NCBI RefSeq assembly: GCF_000759475.1
Contig: NZ_CP009454.1
Coordinates: forward strand, 2,604,001 to 2,668,000
Source: Pantoea rwandensis
GTDB lineage: Bacteria; Pseudomonadota; Gammaproteobacteria; Enterobacterales; Enterobacteriaceae
Direction: 5' to 3'
Length of the DNA stretch: 64,000 nucleotides
In this document: one piece after another, positions 54,436 through 63,607 of the stretch
Layout: every line of letters begins with the position of its first letter
Position numbering within the stretch: the stretch's first letter is position 1
Program-made: the position numbers and the translations under genes
The notes under the pieces: model-generated
What the model was told of the DNA's origin: nothing
The model's database searches: none
The model's input: only the letters and a program-made list of their open reading frames with translations

Positions 54436-55292
54436 ATTTTATCGTTAAGGGAGGCTTGCTGAGGAAGAAAGCGCTGGCGCCAGGCACTCGGCGTCAAACC
54501 GGTATCCCGCGTAAATACGACCGAGAAGTAATTGCTGTCATCAAAGCCGCAGCGTGCGGCCACTTCACTGATTAAACAATCCTGCGTGCGCAGCAAATAT
54601 TTTGCCTGGCACAGCTGTAGCTGCCGCAAATAGTGTCCCACCGTCATGCCGGTTTGCTGGCGAAACAGCTGCTTCAGTGCACGCTCATTTAATTCATTTT
54701 GTTGGCAAAAATCGGCTAAGTCGAACGGACGATGCAGTGCACCCTGTAAGGCAGACATCAGCAAATCAAGCTGTTCACCTTCCGGCAGCGCCCATGGACG
54801 GTCGGCGGCATAACCATGGCGACGCAAGATCAACGCCAGCTGCAGGAACAGGGCTTCAGAGAGCTGAATCGACAACGAATCGCTTTTACGGCTTTCCCGT
54901 TCCAGCTGGCTGATTACCCCTCGTGCCAGCGCCATGCCGCGCGTGGTTAAGCGCCAGCAACCTGGTGCATCATCGTCCTGCGGGGGCAGCAACTGGCTCC
55001 AGTCCAGACTCAGGCGAAAGCGATCGCGGCAATAGAGGATGTTATCCAGCGCCAGATTGTTGACGCTGTCATAGCTGTGGCAATCATTGTCACGGATATA
55101 GAACACATCGCCGCAGGTGATCAACCACGGGCGGTCATTGAGCACGTGCAAGCCGTTACCGCGCCAGACGATCACAATTTCACTGAATTCATGACGATGC
55201 GGTGGGAAGGAGGGCTGAGGCATGCGTTCGGCCACCGCAATCGGCAGATTGGTGGCCGGGAAATAGTCTTCGCGCGTCAAAATCAGCGACAT
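54426..55292 (-). CDS. rhaR: RhaR, AraC-family L-rhamnose activator
   Basis: 288 residues from ATG ([12 protein letters not shown]) with GGAG eight bases upstream; a GTG three codons earlier is possible. The N-terminal cupin rhamnose-binding domain has [27 protein letters not shown] and [15 protein letters not shown]. The C-terminal pair of HTH motifs has [38 protein letters not shown] and [32 protein letters not shown]. In E. coli RhaR with rhamnose activates rhaSR. It starts 14 bp after the rhaS stop, as the second gene of rhaSR. Confidence 0.93.
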   Translation of the reverse strand: MSLILTREDYFPATNLPIAVAERMPQPSFPPHRHEFSEIVIVWRGNGLHVLNDRPWLITCGDVFYIRDNDCHSYDSVNNLALDNILYCRDRFRLSLDWSQLLPPQDDDAPGCWRLTTRGMALARGVISQLERESRKSDSLSIQLSEALFLQLALILRRHGYAADRPWALPEGEQLDLLMSALQGALHRPFDLADFCQQNELNERALKQLFRQQTGMTVGHYLRQLQLCQAKYLLRTQDCLISEVAARCGFDDSNYFSVVFTRDTGLTPSAWRQRFLPQQASLNDKIKA

Positions 55293-55306
55293 GGTAACCA
55301 CTCCAA

Positions 55307-56128
55307 TTACAACATCTGCTGGCGCTCCGCTCGGGGCGCGCAGCCAAATTCCCGCCGAAACAGCGTGGAGAAGTGGTTGCTGTCACCGAATCCACACTGA
55401 TAGGCGATGTCCGTTATGCGCATATCGCTATGACGCAATAAATGCCGGGCCTGCAATAAACGCAGCCGATTCAGGTAGCGCTGCGGGGTATTGCCGGTTT
55501 GCTGCTTCATCTGGCGATGCAGGGTGCGCAGCGAAAGCGAGAAGCGGTCGGCCAGCGCATCCCATTCAATATCTTCACTGTAGTGCTCATTGAGCCAGTC
55601 AAGCAACCGATGCAGGCGTGCTTCCTGATCCTGCGCCTGATCGTTGTGACCGGCTTCGCGCAACAGCACCAGCAGTTGCAAGAACAACTGTTCCTGATGC
55701 GCCTGACGCTCCAGCGACCAGACATCCTGCTGTTTCATCTGCGTCACAATCTGCAGCGCCTGCGCCATCACCTTGTGATTGATACGCCAGTGCGACAGAT
55801 AGCTGCCGTTTTCATCTCCGGGCAGCAATGATTGTAAACCGGAGAGAAAACGAAACGCTGCCGGGCTGCGATACAGCACATTGGTCAGGCACAGATTCTC
55901 TGTTTGTTCATACAGATGGCGATCGTGATCGCGTACAAAGCACACGCAACCGGCGCACAGGGTCTGCGGTTGGCCGTTAAACACGTGAATACCGGAACCT
56001 TGCTCAACCAGTACGATTTCATGGAAATCATGATGATGCTCAGGAAAGGCCTGCTGCGGTACGCGCGGCTCAATGGCAATCGCGTAGTTTCCTTCCGGAA
56101 AGAAATCAGCACTGTGCAGAACGGTCAT
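55307..56128 (-). CDS. rhaS: RhaS, AraC-family activator of rhaBAD and rhaT
   Basis: 273 residues (E. coli 278) from ATG ([22 protein letters not shown]) with GAGAGG upstream; a frame extending to 56341 runs through the rhaB promoter and was discarded. The cupin domain has [27 protein letters not shown]. The two HTHs are near residues 190 ([31 protein letters not shown]) and 240 ([29 protein letters not shown]). It binds rhamnose and activates rhaBAD through the operator in the shared 289-bp divergent region with rhaB. Confidence 0.95.
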   Translation of the reverse strand: MTVLHSADFFPEGNYAIAIEPRVPQQAFPEHHHDFHEIVLVEQGSGIHVFNGQPQTLCAGCVCFVRDHDRHLYEQTENLCLTNVLYRSPAAFRFLSGLQSLLPGDENGSYLSHWRINHKVMAQALQIVTQMKQQDVWSLERQAHQEQLFLQLLVLLREAGHNDQAQDQEARLHRLLDWLNEHYSEDIEWDALADRFSLSLRTLHRQMKQQTGNTPQRYLNRLRLLQARHLLRHSDMRITDIAYQCGFGDSNHFSTLFRREFGCAPRAERQQML

Positions 56129-56294
56129 GATGCGCCTCTCGATTAACAATTTTGTAACCGAGTCTACGCAGGCGCTGTGCACCTTACCTTGAAATTTAAA
56201 CCGCACAGCGCAGGAAAATGGCGAATTATTCAAGATCGGCCAGGTGATTGATGGAATTGCGGTAAAGCTCACAACTCTGTTGTTCCACGGTTCT

Positions 56295-56310
56295 GTGAGC
56301 TTTCTCACGA
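56295..56310 (+). promoter_or_regulatory. CRP site upstream of rhaB
   Basis: TGTGA-GCTTTC-TCACG matches the CRP consensus TGTGA-N6-TCACA in nine of ten positions, about 108 bp before the rhaB ATG. This arrangement, CRP upstream of the RhaS operator, is the same as in E. coli rhaBAD. Confidence 0.85.
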
Positions 56311-56311
56311 T

Positions 56312-56355
56312 CATCTTTGCCAGCCTGCCAGCGACTATCACGCGCTGGCAGTAAG
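56312..56355 (+). promoter_or_regulatory. Putative RhaS operator of rhaBADM
   Basis: ATCTTTGCCAGCCTGCC resembles the E. coli rhaI2 half-site (ATCTTT.CC....TGCC). About 15 bp further on, CTGGCAGTAAGG resembles rhaI1 (CTG.CAGTAACG) in inverted orientation. It lies directly after the CRP site and is followed by a plausible -10 (TATACG..TATAG) before rhaB. End coordinates are approximate. Confidence 0.65.
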
Positions 56356-56417
56356 GGGAAGGTGGCGAGGCGCCTGTATTTATACGCTATAGCCATCTCA
56401 TCACAGGAAGAAACGCC

Positions 56418-57899
56418 ATGAGTATGCGTAACATTGTTGCCATTGATTTAGGCGCATCCAGCGGGCGCGTGATGCTCGCACAATGGACCTCTGCTAACCA
56501 GCGCATCACCCTGCGTGAAGTGTGCCGTTTTGCCAATCAGCGTATTCGTCGCGCCGGTTATGACTGCTGGGATCTCGACAGCCTGGAGCAGGCGATTCGC
56601 GCAGGATTGGCGCAATTAGATGATGAGGGCATCGTGCCGGATAGCATCGGCATTGATACCTGGGGCGTGGATCTGGTGCTACTGGATGCCAACGGAGAAC
56701 GCATTGGCGAAACGGTCAGTTATCGTGACTCGCGCACCGATGGATTGATGGCGCAAGCGATCAATGAGCTGGGCAAAGCCGCCATTTACCAGCGCACAGG
56801 TATCCAGTTTCTGCCCTTCAATACCCTGTATCAGATGCGTGCGCTGCACCAGCAACAGCCGGACTGGCAGGCACAGGTTAAACATGCACTGATGATCCCG
56901 GATTATCTGCATTATCGTCTGACCGGCAACATGAACTGGGAGTACACCAACGCCACCACTACGCAGATGCTGAACATTGAAACTGGCGAGTGGGATAGCG
57001 AGTTGCTGTCGTGGGCAGGGATCGAAGCCGACTGGTTTGGCAAACCGACTGCACCGGGCAATACCGTAGGCAACTGGAACAATGCCAGCGGTAAAAAAAT
57101 TCCGGTCGTGGCCGTTGCCACGCACGATACCGCCAGCGCAGTGCTGGCCACGCCGCTCATGCAAGACGACGCCGCTTATCTCAGCTCTGGCACCTGGTCC
57201 TTAATGGGCATAGAAAGTCTGCAACCCTGCGTAAGCCGCACTGCGCTCGATGCCAACATCACCAATGAAGGAGGCGCGGAGGGCTATCGGGTGTTGAAGA
57301 ACATCATGGGCCTGTGGTTGTTACAGCGCGTTTGCGGTGAATTGCACATTTCAGATCTCTGCACATTGATTGACGCAGCGGAAAATGAACCTGCCTGTCG
57401 TGCCCTGATCAATCCCAATCATCCGCGTTTTATCAATCCTGCCAGCATGGTGCAGGAGATTCAGGACGCCTGCGCCGAGCAGCACATGCCGATTCCACAA
57501 AGCCCTGCAGCGCTGGCGCGCACCATTTTCGACAGCCTGGCGCTGCTGTATCGCCAGGTGATAGGCGAACTGGGCAACCTGCGCGGAGCACCGATTCGCC
57601 AGTTACATGTGGTTGGCGGTGGCAGTCAGAACCCATTACTGAACCAGTTATGCGCCGATGCCTGCGAAATGCCGGTGCTGGCCGGTCCGATTGAAGCCTC
57701 AACGCTCGGTAATGTCGGCTGTCAGCTGATGGCGTTAGGTGAACTGCGCGATGTGGCCGAACTGCGCCGCTGCATCGACAAGAATTTCCCGTTAGAAACG
57801 TTTGTACCTCAGAACGCCAGCATCTTCGCTGCCCACCAGGCACGCTTTGCGGCACTGAGCCAACCTGCTAAGGAACTTGCATATGACAAAGCTGATTGA
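56418..57899 (+). CDS. rhaB: Rhamnulokinase
   Basis: 493 residues (E. coli 489), FGGY carbohydrate kinase. It phosphorylates L-rhamnulose to rhamnulose-1-phosphate with ATP. The N-terminal phosphate loop is [18 protein letters not shown]. Others: [14 protein letters not shown] near 80, [12 protein letters not shown] near 235 (catalytic Asp) and [13 protein letters not shown]. The C-terminal adenosine motif is [26 protein letters not shown] precedes the ATG; MSM allows a second start three codons in. First gene of rhaBADM; its end overlaps the rhaA start by 17 bp. Confidence 0.96.
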   Translation: MSMRNIVAIDLGASSGRVMLAQWTSANQRITLREVCRFANQRIRRAGYDCWDLDSLEQAIRAGLAQLDDEGIVPDSIGIDTWGVDLVLLDANGERIGETVSYRDSRTDGLMAQAINELGKAAIYQRTGIQFLPFNTLYQMRALHQQQPDWQAQVKHALMIPDYLHYRLTGNMNWEYTNATTTQMLNIETGEWDSELLSWAGIEADWFGKPTAPGNTVGNWNNASGKKIPVVAVATHDTASAVLATPLMQDDAAYLSSGTWSLMGIESLQPCVSRTALDANITNEGGAEGYRVLKNIMGLWLLQRVCGELHISDLCTLIDAAENEPACRALINPNHPRFINPASMVQEIQDACAEQHMPIPQSPAALARTIFDSLALLYRQVIGELGNLRGAPIRQLHVVGGGSQNPLLNQLCADACEMPVLAGPIEASTLGNVGCQLMALGELRDVAELRRCIDKNFPLETFVPQNASIFAAHQARFAALSQPAKELAYDKAD

Positions 57900-59139
57900 A
57901 CAAGCCTTTGAACTGGCGAAACAACGCTACGCGGCGTTGGGTATTGATGTGGACCAGATCATGACGAAACTGGATGGCATCTCGGTGTCCATGCACTGCT
58001 GGCAGGGGGATGATGTTCGTGGCTTTGAAAACCCGAATGGCGAACTGACGGGCGGCATTCAGGCCACCGGTAACTATCCGGGGCGCGCTCGCAATGCAGA
58101 TGAACTGCGCGCTGACATCGAGAAAGCAATGTCACTGATCCCCGGCGCCAAACGCCTTAATCTGCACGCCATTTATCTGGAAAGCGACACCCCAGTTGAG
58201 CGTGATGCCATTGAGCCGAAGCACTTCAGCGGCTGGGTAGAGTGGGCAAAAGCCAACAAATTAGGACTGGATTTTAACCCCAGCTGCTTTTCGCACCCGC
58301 TGAGCGCCGACGGCTTTACGCTGTCCCATGCGGATAAAAGGATTCGCCAGTTCTGGATCGACCACTGCAAAGCCAGCCGCCGTATTTCAGCGCACTTTGG
58401 TGAACAGCTCGGGACGCCATCGGTGATGAACATCTGGGTGCCGGATGGCATGAAAGATCTCACCATCGATCGTCTGGCACCGCGCGAGCGTCTGGCCAGC
58501 GCGCTGGATGAGGTGATCAGTGAGAAGCTCGACCCCCGTCATCATATTGATGCGGTGGAGAGCAAACTGTTCGGTATCGGCGCGGAGAGTTACACCGTGG
58601 GCTCCAACGAGTTTTGCCTCGGCTACGCCGCCAGCCGTCAAACGGCGCTGACGTTGGACGCCGGACATTTCCATCCAACCGAAGTGATTTCCGACAAGAT
58701 ATCCACTGCCATGCTGTATGTGCCGCGTTTGCTGCTGCACGTCAGCCGCCCGGTACGTTGGGATAGCGATCATGTGGTACTGCTTGATGATGAAACCCAG
58801 GCCATCGCCACGGAGATCGCCCGCCATCAACTGTTCGACAAAGTGCATATCGGCCTGGATTTCTTTGACGCCTCGATAAACCGCATCGCAGCCTGGGTGA
58901 TTGGCACCCGCAACGCCAAAAAAGCGCTGCTGCGCGCACTGCTGGAACCCAGCGATCAGCTGCGGAAATGTGAGCAGGAAGGGGATTACACCGCGCGTCT
59001 GGCGCTGCTGGAAGAGCAGAAATCGTTACCCTGGCAGGCGGTCTGGGAAGCCTGGTGTCTGCGCCATGATGTGCCTGCCGATGCCAGCTGGCTGAGCGAA
59101 GTGCGTCACTATGAACAACAAACATTGCGTCTACGTTAA
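57883..59139 (+). CDS. rhaA: L-rhamnose isomerase
   Basis: 418 residues (E. coli 419) from ATG ([22 protein letters not shown]) inside the rhaB 3' end; overlap of 17 bp suggests coupled translation. It converts L-rhamnose to L-rhamnulose with Mn2+/Zn2+ in a TIM barrel. Landmarks are [110 protein letters not shown] (metal ligands) and [13 protein letters not shown] [22 protein letters not shown]. Confidence 0.97.
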   Translation: MTKLIEQAFELAKQRYAALGIDVDQIMTKLDGISVSMHCWQGDDVRGFENPNGELTGGIQATGNYPGRARNADELRADIEKAMSLIPGAKRLNLHAIYLESDTPVERDAIEPKHFSGWVEWAKANKLGLDFNPSCFSHPLSADGFTLSHADKRIRQFWIDHCKASRRISAHFGEQLGTPSVMNIWVPDGMKDLTIDRLAPRERLASALDEVISEKLDPRHHIDAVESKLFGIGAESYTVGSNEFCLGYAASRQTALTLDAGHFHPTEVISDKISTAMLYVPRLLLHVSRPVRWDSDHVVLLDDETQAIATEIARHQLFDKVHIGLDFFDASINRIAAWVIGTRNAKKALLRALLEPSDQLRKCEQEGDYTARLALLEEQKSLPWQAVWEAWCLRHDVPADASWLSEVRHYEQQTLRLR

Positions 59140-59149
59140 GGGATCGACC

Positions 59150-59992
59150 ATGCAAAATATTCTCTCTTCTTCATTCGTTCAGGACATGGTGAAGGCGACC
59201 AGTGATATGTGGCTGAAAGGCTGGGATGAGCGCAATGGCGGCAATGTCAGCCTGCGTTTGCTGCCGGAGGAAGCGCAGGCCTGGTCAGCTGATTTTTATG
59301 CCGAACCGCGCTGTATTGAGTTAACCCAACCGGCGCCGGCCCTGGCCAACGATTGGTTCCTGGTCACCGGTTCTGGCAAGTTCTTCCGTAACGTCCAGCT
59401 TGATCCTGCCGACTGTCTGGCGCTGTTACAGGTGGACGACAAAGGGCTGTCATACAAAATCCACTGGGGGCTCAGCAACGGCGGGTTACCGACCTCGGAA
59501 CTGGCGGCGCATTTCCAGTCGCACAGCGTGCGTAAGCAGGTATCCAACGGGGCTGACCGCGTGATTATGCACTGCCATGCCACCAATTTTATGGCGTTGA
59601 GTTACGTGGTGAATCTGGATTCCGCTCGTTTCACGCGTTTGCTATGGGAAGGCAGCACCGAATGTCTGGTGGTGTTCCCGGATGGCGTCGGTATCCTGCC
59701 GTGGATGGTGCCGGGAACCGATCAGATTGGTCAAGCCACCGCCGATGCCATGGCCTCACACAGCCTGGTGATGTGGCCATTCCACGGCATTTTCGGTGCC
59801 GGTCCGAATCTGGATGAAACTTTTGGCCTGATCGACACGGCCGAGAAGTCTTCTGAAGTGGTGGTCAAAGCCTTGTCGATGGGCGGGATTCGCCAGAGCA
59901 TCACCACCGAACAGCTGGTGGCACTCGGTGAACGCTTCAGTGTTCAACCGTGGCAAGCTGCATTGGATGCGGAGCGCAGCGATGTTGCGTAA
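59150..59992 (+). CDS. rhaD: Rhamnulose-1-phosphate aldolase
   Basis: 280 residues from ATG ([19 protein letters not shown]) with AAGGG upstream; the frame is open further 5' but inside rhaA. Class II aldolase/adducin family. It splits L-rhamnulose-1-phosphate into dihydroxyacetone phosphate and L-lactaldehyde. Landmarks are [29 protein letters not shown], the catalytic Glu region and the zinc His pair in [16 protein letters not shown] near 143, and the third His in [21 protein letters not shown] near 212. The stop overlaps the rhaM start by 11 bp. Confidence 0.96.
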   Translation: MQNILSSSFVQDMVKATSDMWLKGWDERNGGNVSLRLLPEEAQAWSADFYAEPRCIELTQPAPALANDWFLVTGSGKFFRNVQLDPADCLALLQVDDKGLSYKIHWGLSNGGLPTSELAAHFQSHSVRKQVSNGADRVIMHCHATNFMALSYVVNLDSARFTRLLWEGSTECLVVFPDGVGILPWMVPGTDQIGQATADAMASHSLVMWPFHGIFGAGPNLDETFGLIDTAEKSSEVVVKALSMGGIRQSITTEQLVALGERFSVQPWQAALDAERSDVA

Positions 59993-60296
59993 AGCCTTTG
60001 TGATGCAGGTGCATGCGCACTGTCATGATGAATATCTGCGTCGCCATTCACCGATCTGGCCTGAGCTGGAGCAGACGTTGAAAGCCCACGGCGCGCACAA
60101 TTATGCGATCTGGCTCGATGCGGAGCGTAATTTGTTGTTTGCCAGCGTGGAGATTGAATCAGAAGCGCGTTGGGAGGCGGTCGCAAACACCGAAGTGTGC
60201 CAGCGTTGGTGGGCATCCATGAAAGATCTGATGCCATCGAATGTGAACAATAGCCCGATCAGCCAGGCGTTGAAACCGATGTTTTTTATGCCGTAA
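59982..60296 (+). CDS. rhaM: L-rhamnose mutarotase
   Basis: 104 residues, the E. coli length. The ATG ([29 protein letters not shown]) lies within the rhaD end. It interconverts alpha- and beta-L-rhamnopyranose, feeding the isomerase. The ferredoxin-like fold has the catalytic-region His/Tyr residues in [13 protein letters not shown] and HNYAIWLD, and the trailing [15 protein letters not shown]. Last gene of rhaBADM; a stable hairpin follows. Confidence 0.95.
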   Translation: MLRKAFVMQVHAHCHDEYLRRHSPIWPELEQTLKAHGAHNYAIWLDAERNLLFASVEIESEARWEAVANTEVCQRWWASMKDLMPSNVNNSPISQALKPMFFMP

Positions 60297-60322
60297 GGCT
60301 TTCAAACATGGCACTTTGGTGC

Positions 60323-60356
60323 AAGTCAGGGGCGGCCTGGAGGTCGCACCTGACTT
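60323..60356 (+). terminator. Hairpin after rhaM
   Basis: AAGTCAGG and CCTGACTT make a perfect 8-bp outer stem, with an inner GGC-GGCC/GGTCG pairing around a TGGA loop. It lacks a U-run, but its position 27 bp after rhaM suggests transcript termination or 3'-end protection. Confidence 0.5.
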
Positions 60357-60386
60357 CAGGATGAGAAAACATCACGGGTCAGTATG

Positions 60387-61040
60387 CTATGACGCATTTA
60401 ACGCGCAGTAGCCTGCCAGAGCGGGCCAGATGGCCATCTGCGTATCGACTATTCCATCGAGATCGTCACGACTTGCGCCTTCACGGGCGCGCACCGACAT
60501 GCCTTGCAACACGCAGGCCAGATAGCTGGCCAACGTACCGCTGTTGGCACACTGCGGCAATTCACCGCGCTGCTGCCGGCCATCCAGAAATTGCTGCAAA
60601 GCCCGTTCCTGCGCATGATGCTGCTTAGCCAGCATCTGTGCAATCTCGTCTGAGCCTGAAGAGAGCGCACTGGACGTGCAGATAAAGAAACAGCCAGCGG
60701 GCTTATCGCACTCGGTAAAACAGGCTGCAGTGGCACGGAAATAGGCTTCAATCGCGGCTTTGACATCGAGTGTTTCATCGTTAAGCACCTGTTGACGCTG
60801 CGCGCTGAAAGTGTCGATATAGCGCTGCATTGCTGCGCGGAACAAGCCTTCCTTATTCTCAAACTCCGCGTAAAGCGTCGGCGCTTTCGCCCCCGTCGCG
60901 TTCACCAAATCTGACAACGAGGTGCCTTCATAACCGTGCGCCCAAAACAACATTAATGCTTTATCCAGCGCATCGTTGCGATCAAATACTTTGGGGCGAC
61001 CACGCGTTTTGCGATTAAGCGTGTCGGTCATTTGCGTCAT
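60387..61040 (-). CDS. TetR-family repressor
   Basis: 217 residues; starts at MTQMTDTLNRK or three codons later. The N-terminal arm RKTRGRPKVFDRNDALDKAL leads into the TetR HTH (GYEGTSLSDLVNATGAKAPTLYAEFENKEGLF, residues about 35-65). The C-terminal ligand domain is all-helical with several cysteines (TACFTECDKPAGCFFICTS), a pattern common in regulators of the AcrR/YxaF type that sense reactive or aromatic compounds. No divergent gene abuts it. The nearest candidate target is the DUF1471 gene at 61335, divergent across a 294-bp gap, or sotB beyond it. Confidence 0.87.
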   Translation of the reverse strand: MTQMTDTLNRKTRGRPKVFDRNDALDKALMLFWAHGYEGTSLSDLVNATGAKAPTLYAEFENKEGLFRAAMQRYIDTFSAQRQQVLNDETLDVKAAIEAYFRATAACFTECDKPAGCFFICTSSALSSGSDEIAQMLAKQHHAQERALQQFLDGRQQRGELPQCANSGTLASYLACVLQGMSVRAREGASRDDLDGIVDTQMAIWPALAGYCALNAS

Positions 61041-61334
61041 AGGGACACCTCACTGTATGAAGAACATGTGATTAAATTACCGATCGCTAACTAAATATGC
61101 AAGCGCAGCCGACATTCTCCCTCATTCACTTTGCCCGTTTGTGCTTTACCTGCGGCACAACACTCGTATCGATAAGTGAAAAAGGGCGCTAAAGCCCATA
61201 ATCACGCCACTTCCAAATAAAATAATGACCGTTAATAAAATGATTGACGAGATACCCGCTTCGGCGCTAGCATTTAATTAACGGTTGTTAACTTAATTCA
61301 GCCGACCCCTTTCATCTGCATAAGAGAGACGATC

Positions 61335-61592
61335 ATGAAAAGCATCAAAATGGTATTAGCCGCAGTCGCACTGTCATCCATCGCGTTTGGTAGCATGGCT
61401 GCCGAATTAGTGAATCAGGCACCATTGAACCAGCAGCAAATTGGTGTGGTCAGTGCATCAGGTAGCACTAACCTGACTTCACTGGAGCATCAGCTATCGG
61501 AGAAAGCGAGTGCTGCCGGAGCAAAGTCGTTCCGCATCACTTCGACCTCTGGCAACAACAAGCTAAATGGCACAGCGGTAATTTATAATTAA
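61335..61592 (+). CDS. DUF1471/BhsA-McbA-family periplasmic stress protein
   Basis: 85 residues. The signal peptide is 1-22 (MKSIKMVLAAVALSSIAFGSMA|AE). One DUF1471 domain: QQIGVVSASGSTNLTSLEHQLSEKASAAGAKSFRITSTSGNNKLNGTAVIY, with the family GAKSFRIT core. Members such as YhcN, BhsA and McbA respond to acid, copper, peroxide or cyanate and affect biofilm. It is the single-domain counterpart of YdgH at 25.6 kb. Ribosome site GAGAGACG. A strong hairpin separates it from the convergent sotB. Confidence 0.88.
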   Translation: MKSIKMVLAAVALSSIAFGSMAAELVNQAPLNQQQIGVVSASGSTNLTSLEHQLSEKASAAGAKSFRITSTSGNNKLNGTAVIYN

Positions 61593-61615
61593 TCACCAAA
61601 GCGCAAAGAATGGCG

Positions 61616-61643
61616 CAGGGGCGCACCGATATGTGTGCCCCTG
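61616..61643. terminator. Hairpin between DUF1471 gene and sotB
   Basis: An 11-bp stem (CAGGGGCGCAC / GTGTGCCCCTG, one G-U) has a 6-nt loop. It lies between two convergent genes. No U-run. Confidence 0.65.
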
Positions 61644-61656
61644 GTCGTAAAGCGAA

Positions 61657-62841
61657 TTATCCGTTAGAGCGGAGTTGCGGATACCGACGGAAGATGGTGA
61701 TACACCAGAACAACGCAACCAGTCCAATTAACCCACCTACGTTACCCACATCCGACATTTTCATATGCAGGCTGACCTGGTTACCCAACAGGGCACCCGC
61801 ACCAATCCCGATGTTATAAATGCCTGAGAACAATGACATCGCCACATCAGTGGCATCCGGTGCCAGTGACAGCACACGAACCTGCATCGCCAGGCCTATC
61901 ATCATCATTGCCATGCCCCAGAAAATGCACAGCAGCGAAATGGCTGCCGGGCGCACGGCGGCAAACAGCAAAAGCCCCATACTCAGCGTGATGATGCCAA
62001 TTGCGGCGAGTAACATCGCTGAGGGGAATTTGTTGCCCAGCGTACTGAACAGCACGCTGCCGATAATCCCGGCGGAACCGAACAGCAACAATAGTAAGGT
62101 CGTGAAGTTCTCATCCGCATTCGCGACCACCTGCATAAAGGGTTCGATGTAGCTGTAAGCGGTGTAGTGCGCGGTAACCACCAGCGTCACCAGAATATAC
62201 ATTGCCACCAGCGCCGGACGGCGGAACAGCATCGGTACGCTACTCAGTGAGCCAGTGTGCTCGCTCGGCAGACGTGGCAGTATCCGCACCAGCAAAATCA
62301 ACAGTACCAACGCTGACAAGCCGATCATGCCGAAAGTGGTGCGCCAGCCGAGATATTGCCCAACGATACGGCCAATGGGCACGCCCAACACCATCGCCAA
62401 TGCGGTACCGGTTGCCAGCATACTCAACGCCTGGGTTTTCTTGCCAGCCGGTGCAACTCGAATCGCGAGTGACGCGGTAATCGACCAGAACACCGCGTGC
62501 GCCAGTGCGATGCCGATGCGCGAAATCACCAGCGAGGTGAAATCCCATGCTACGGACGAAAGCACATGGCTGGCGATAAACAGAATGAACAACACCGACA
62601 GCAGCAGGCGGCGTTCAATATTACGCGTCAGCAGCATTAACGGCAGGGATAACAGCGCAACGACCCATGCATAAATGGTCAGCATAATACCGACATCGGC
62701 GGTCTTCATGGCGTAGCTCGCCGCGATATCCGACAACAGGCCAACAGGGACAAATTCAGTGGTATTAAAAACAAAGGCGGCAATCGCCAGCAGCACAACG
62801 CGTAGCCAGGCTGTTTTACGTGAGACGGTAGTTGGTTGCAT
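61657..62841 (-). CDS. sotB: Sugar efflux MFS transporter SotB
   Basis: 394 residues from ATG ([23 protein letters not shown]); a TTG three codons upstream is possible and no strong ribosome site is seen for either. 12 membrane helices. Close to E. coli SotB (YdeA): [90 protein letters not shown] and [36 protein letters not shown]. coli SotB exports arabinose, IPTG and related sugars. Its neighbours here are a DUF1471 gene and, further left, a TetR regulator. Confidence 0.94.
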   Translation of the reverse strand: MQPTTVSRKTAWLRVVLLAIAAFVFNTTEFVPVGLLSDIAASYAMKTADVGIMLTIYAWVVALLSLPLMLLTRNIERRLLLSVLFILFIASHVLSSVAWDFTSLVISRIGIALAHAVFWSITASLAIRVAPAGKKTQALSMLATGTALAMVLGVPIGRIVGQYLGWRTTFGMIGLSALVLLILLVRILPRLPSEHTGSLSSVPMLFRRPALVAMYILVTLVVTAHYTAYSYIEPFMQVVANADENFTTLLLLLFGSAGIIGSVLFSTLGNKFPSAMLLAAIGIITLSMGLLLFAAVRPAAISLLCIFWGMAMMMIGLAMQVRVLSLAPDATDVAMSLFSGIYNIGIGAGALLGNQVSLHMKMSDVGNVGGLIGLVALFWCITIFRRYPQLRSNG

Positions 62842-63182
62842 GGGGTTCAAATCGATCTGACAGCGAGTGAGGGGGCGAAACGAGCCCGGTTAAGTGACCT
62901 GCATCACAAATTGGGGCTATTGTGGAGCATTAATGAGCGGATGAAAACCATATAGACCGTTTTTATTCCTGAATATTTTTTATCGCTGGAGGCCAGGTTA
63001 ATAGCCTGAGGTTATTATCAATTCTTGCTTTTTGGCTAAAGGGTGAAAGCAGGCAAGAACCATCAAGGCGTAGCGCTTTACGATCCCGTGATGAGGAAGT
63101 CGGCTGTTTCTTTATGAGAACGATGTGACAGCCGTACTTAACATCACGCCTTAAGCGCTACGCGATTGTCAGACCAGCATTA
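62842..63182. other. Intergenic between sotB and small Cys protein gene
   Basis: 341 bp without a gene. It contains the sotB promoter and the nested inverted repeat at 63068-63163. The left half is AT-rich (62940-63040). Confidence 0.5.
63068..63163. repeat. Nested three-stem inverted repeat, about 96 bp
   Basis: Three sets of arms pair in register: GCGTAGCGCTT (63068-63078) with AAGCGCTACGC (63153-63163), GTGATG (63088-63093) with CATCAC (63142-63147), and CGGCTGT (63101-63107) with ACAGCCG (63128-63134), around a 20-nt loop. The result is one long interrupted hairpin. No reading frame explains it. It may be a small RNA, a palindromic intergenic repeat element or a long 3' structure of the neighbouring minus-strand gene. 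Confidence 0.65.
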
Positions 63183-63440
63183 TCAGAGTTGCACCATGTG
63201 TTTTAGCGCCACGCTATGCTGAGTGGTCAGGCTTTTTTTTACCGCCACCGGACAACAATGCTCGCATCCCATCGCACTGGAATAAAATTTACGGGCTTGT
63301 TGAATGGCGGCAGTGGCCGTGTAGAAAGTCCCGAGAAAGCGCCGTGCACCATCAGAAGGGAGGAACGGGCAGCCTGTTGCATGTACCACATGGTTGTCGT
63401 TATAGCCTGCATGCTTATCGACGTAATAATAGAGTTGCAT
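63183..63440 (-). CDS. Small Cys-rich hypothetical protein
   Basis: 85 residues with GAGGA six bases before the ATG. MQLYYYVDKHAG..DNHVVHATGCPFLP near the start, FLGTFYTATAAIQQARKFY in the middle, then GCEHCCP. Cysteines at 24, 59, 62 and 63 with nearby histidines suggest a small metal-binding (zinc-ribbon-like) fold; I believe similar short proteins occur across proteobacteria but know no function. No signal peptide. On its strand the next feature downstream is the large inverted repeat starting 20 bp after the stop. Confidence 0.7.
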   Translation of the reverse strand: MQLYYYVDKHAGYNDNHVVHATGCPFLPSDGARRFLGTFYTATAAIQQARKFYSSAMGCEHCCPVAVKKSLTTQHSVALKHMVQL

Positions 63441-63571
63441 CTAACGTCCTCATTGCTGTGAAAAAAGAAAATCTAACTATTGTTGGAATAAAATGGATTA
63501 TAGCGACGAATTGTCGTTTTGTTTTAAGTGGGACTATTTGAAAGCGCGATTCTGACGGCTTAAACGAGAAG

Positions 63572-63589
63572 CGGGGCGCAGCGGCCCCG
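63572..63589 (-). terminator. Hairpin after ynfM-like gene
   Basis: A CGGGGC / GCCCCG stem lies 19 bp beyond the minus-strand MFS gene. It has only a poor T-rich tail (CTTCTCGTTT). Confidence 0.4.
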
Positions 63590-63607
63590 TTGTTTAGATG
63601 AAAGGTA

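Noticed and set aside
55307..56341. 344-codon version of RhaS
   Set aside because: It would cover the CRP site and RhaS operator; the ATG at 56128 matches the known RhaS N-terminus.
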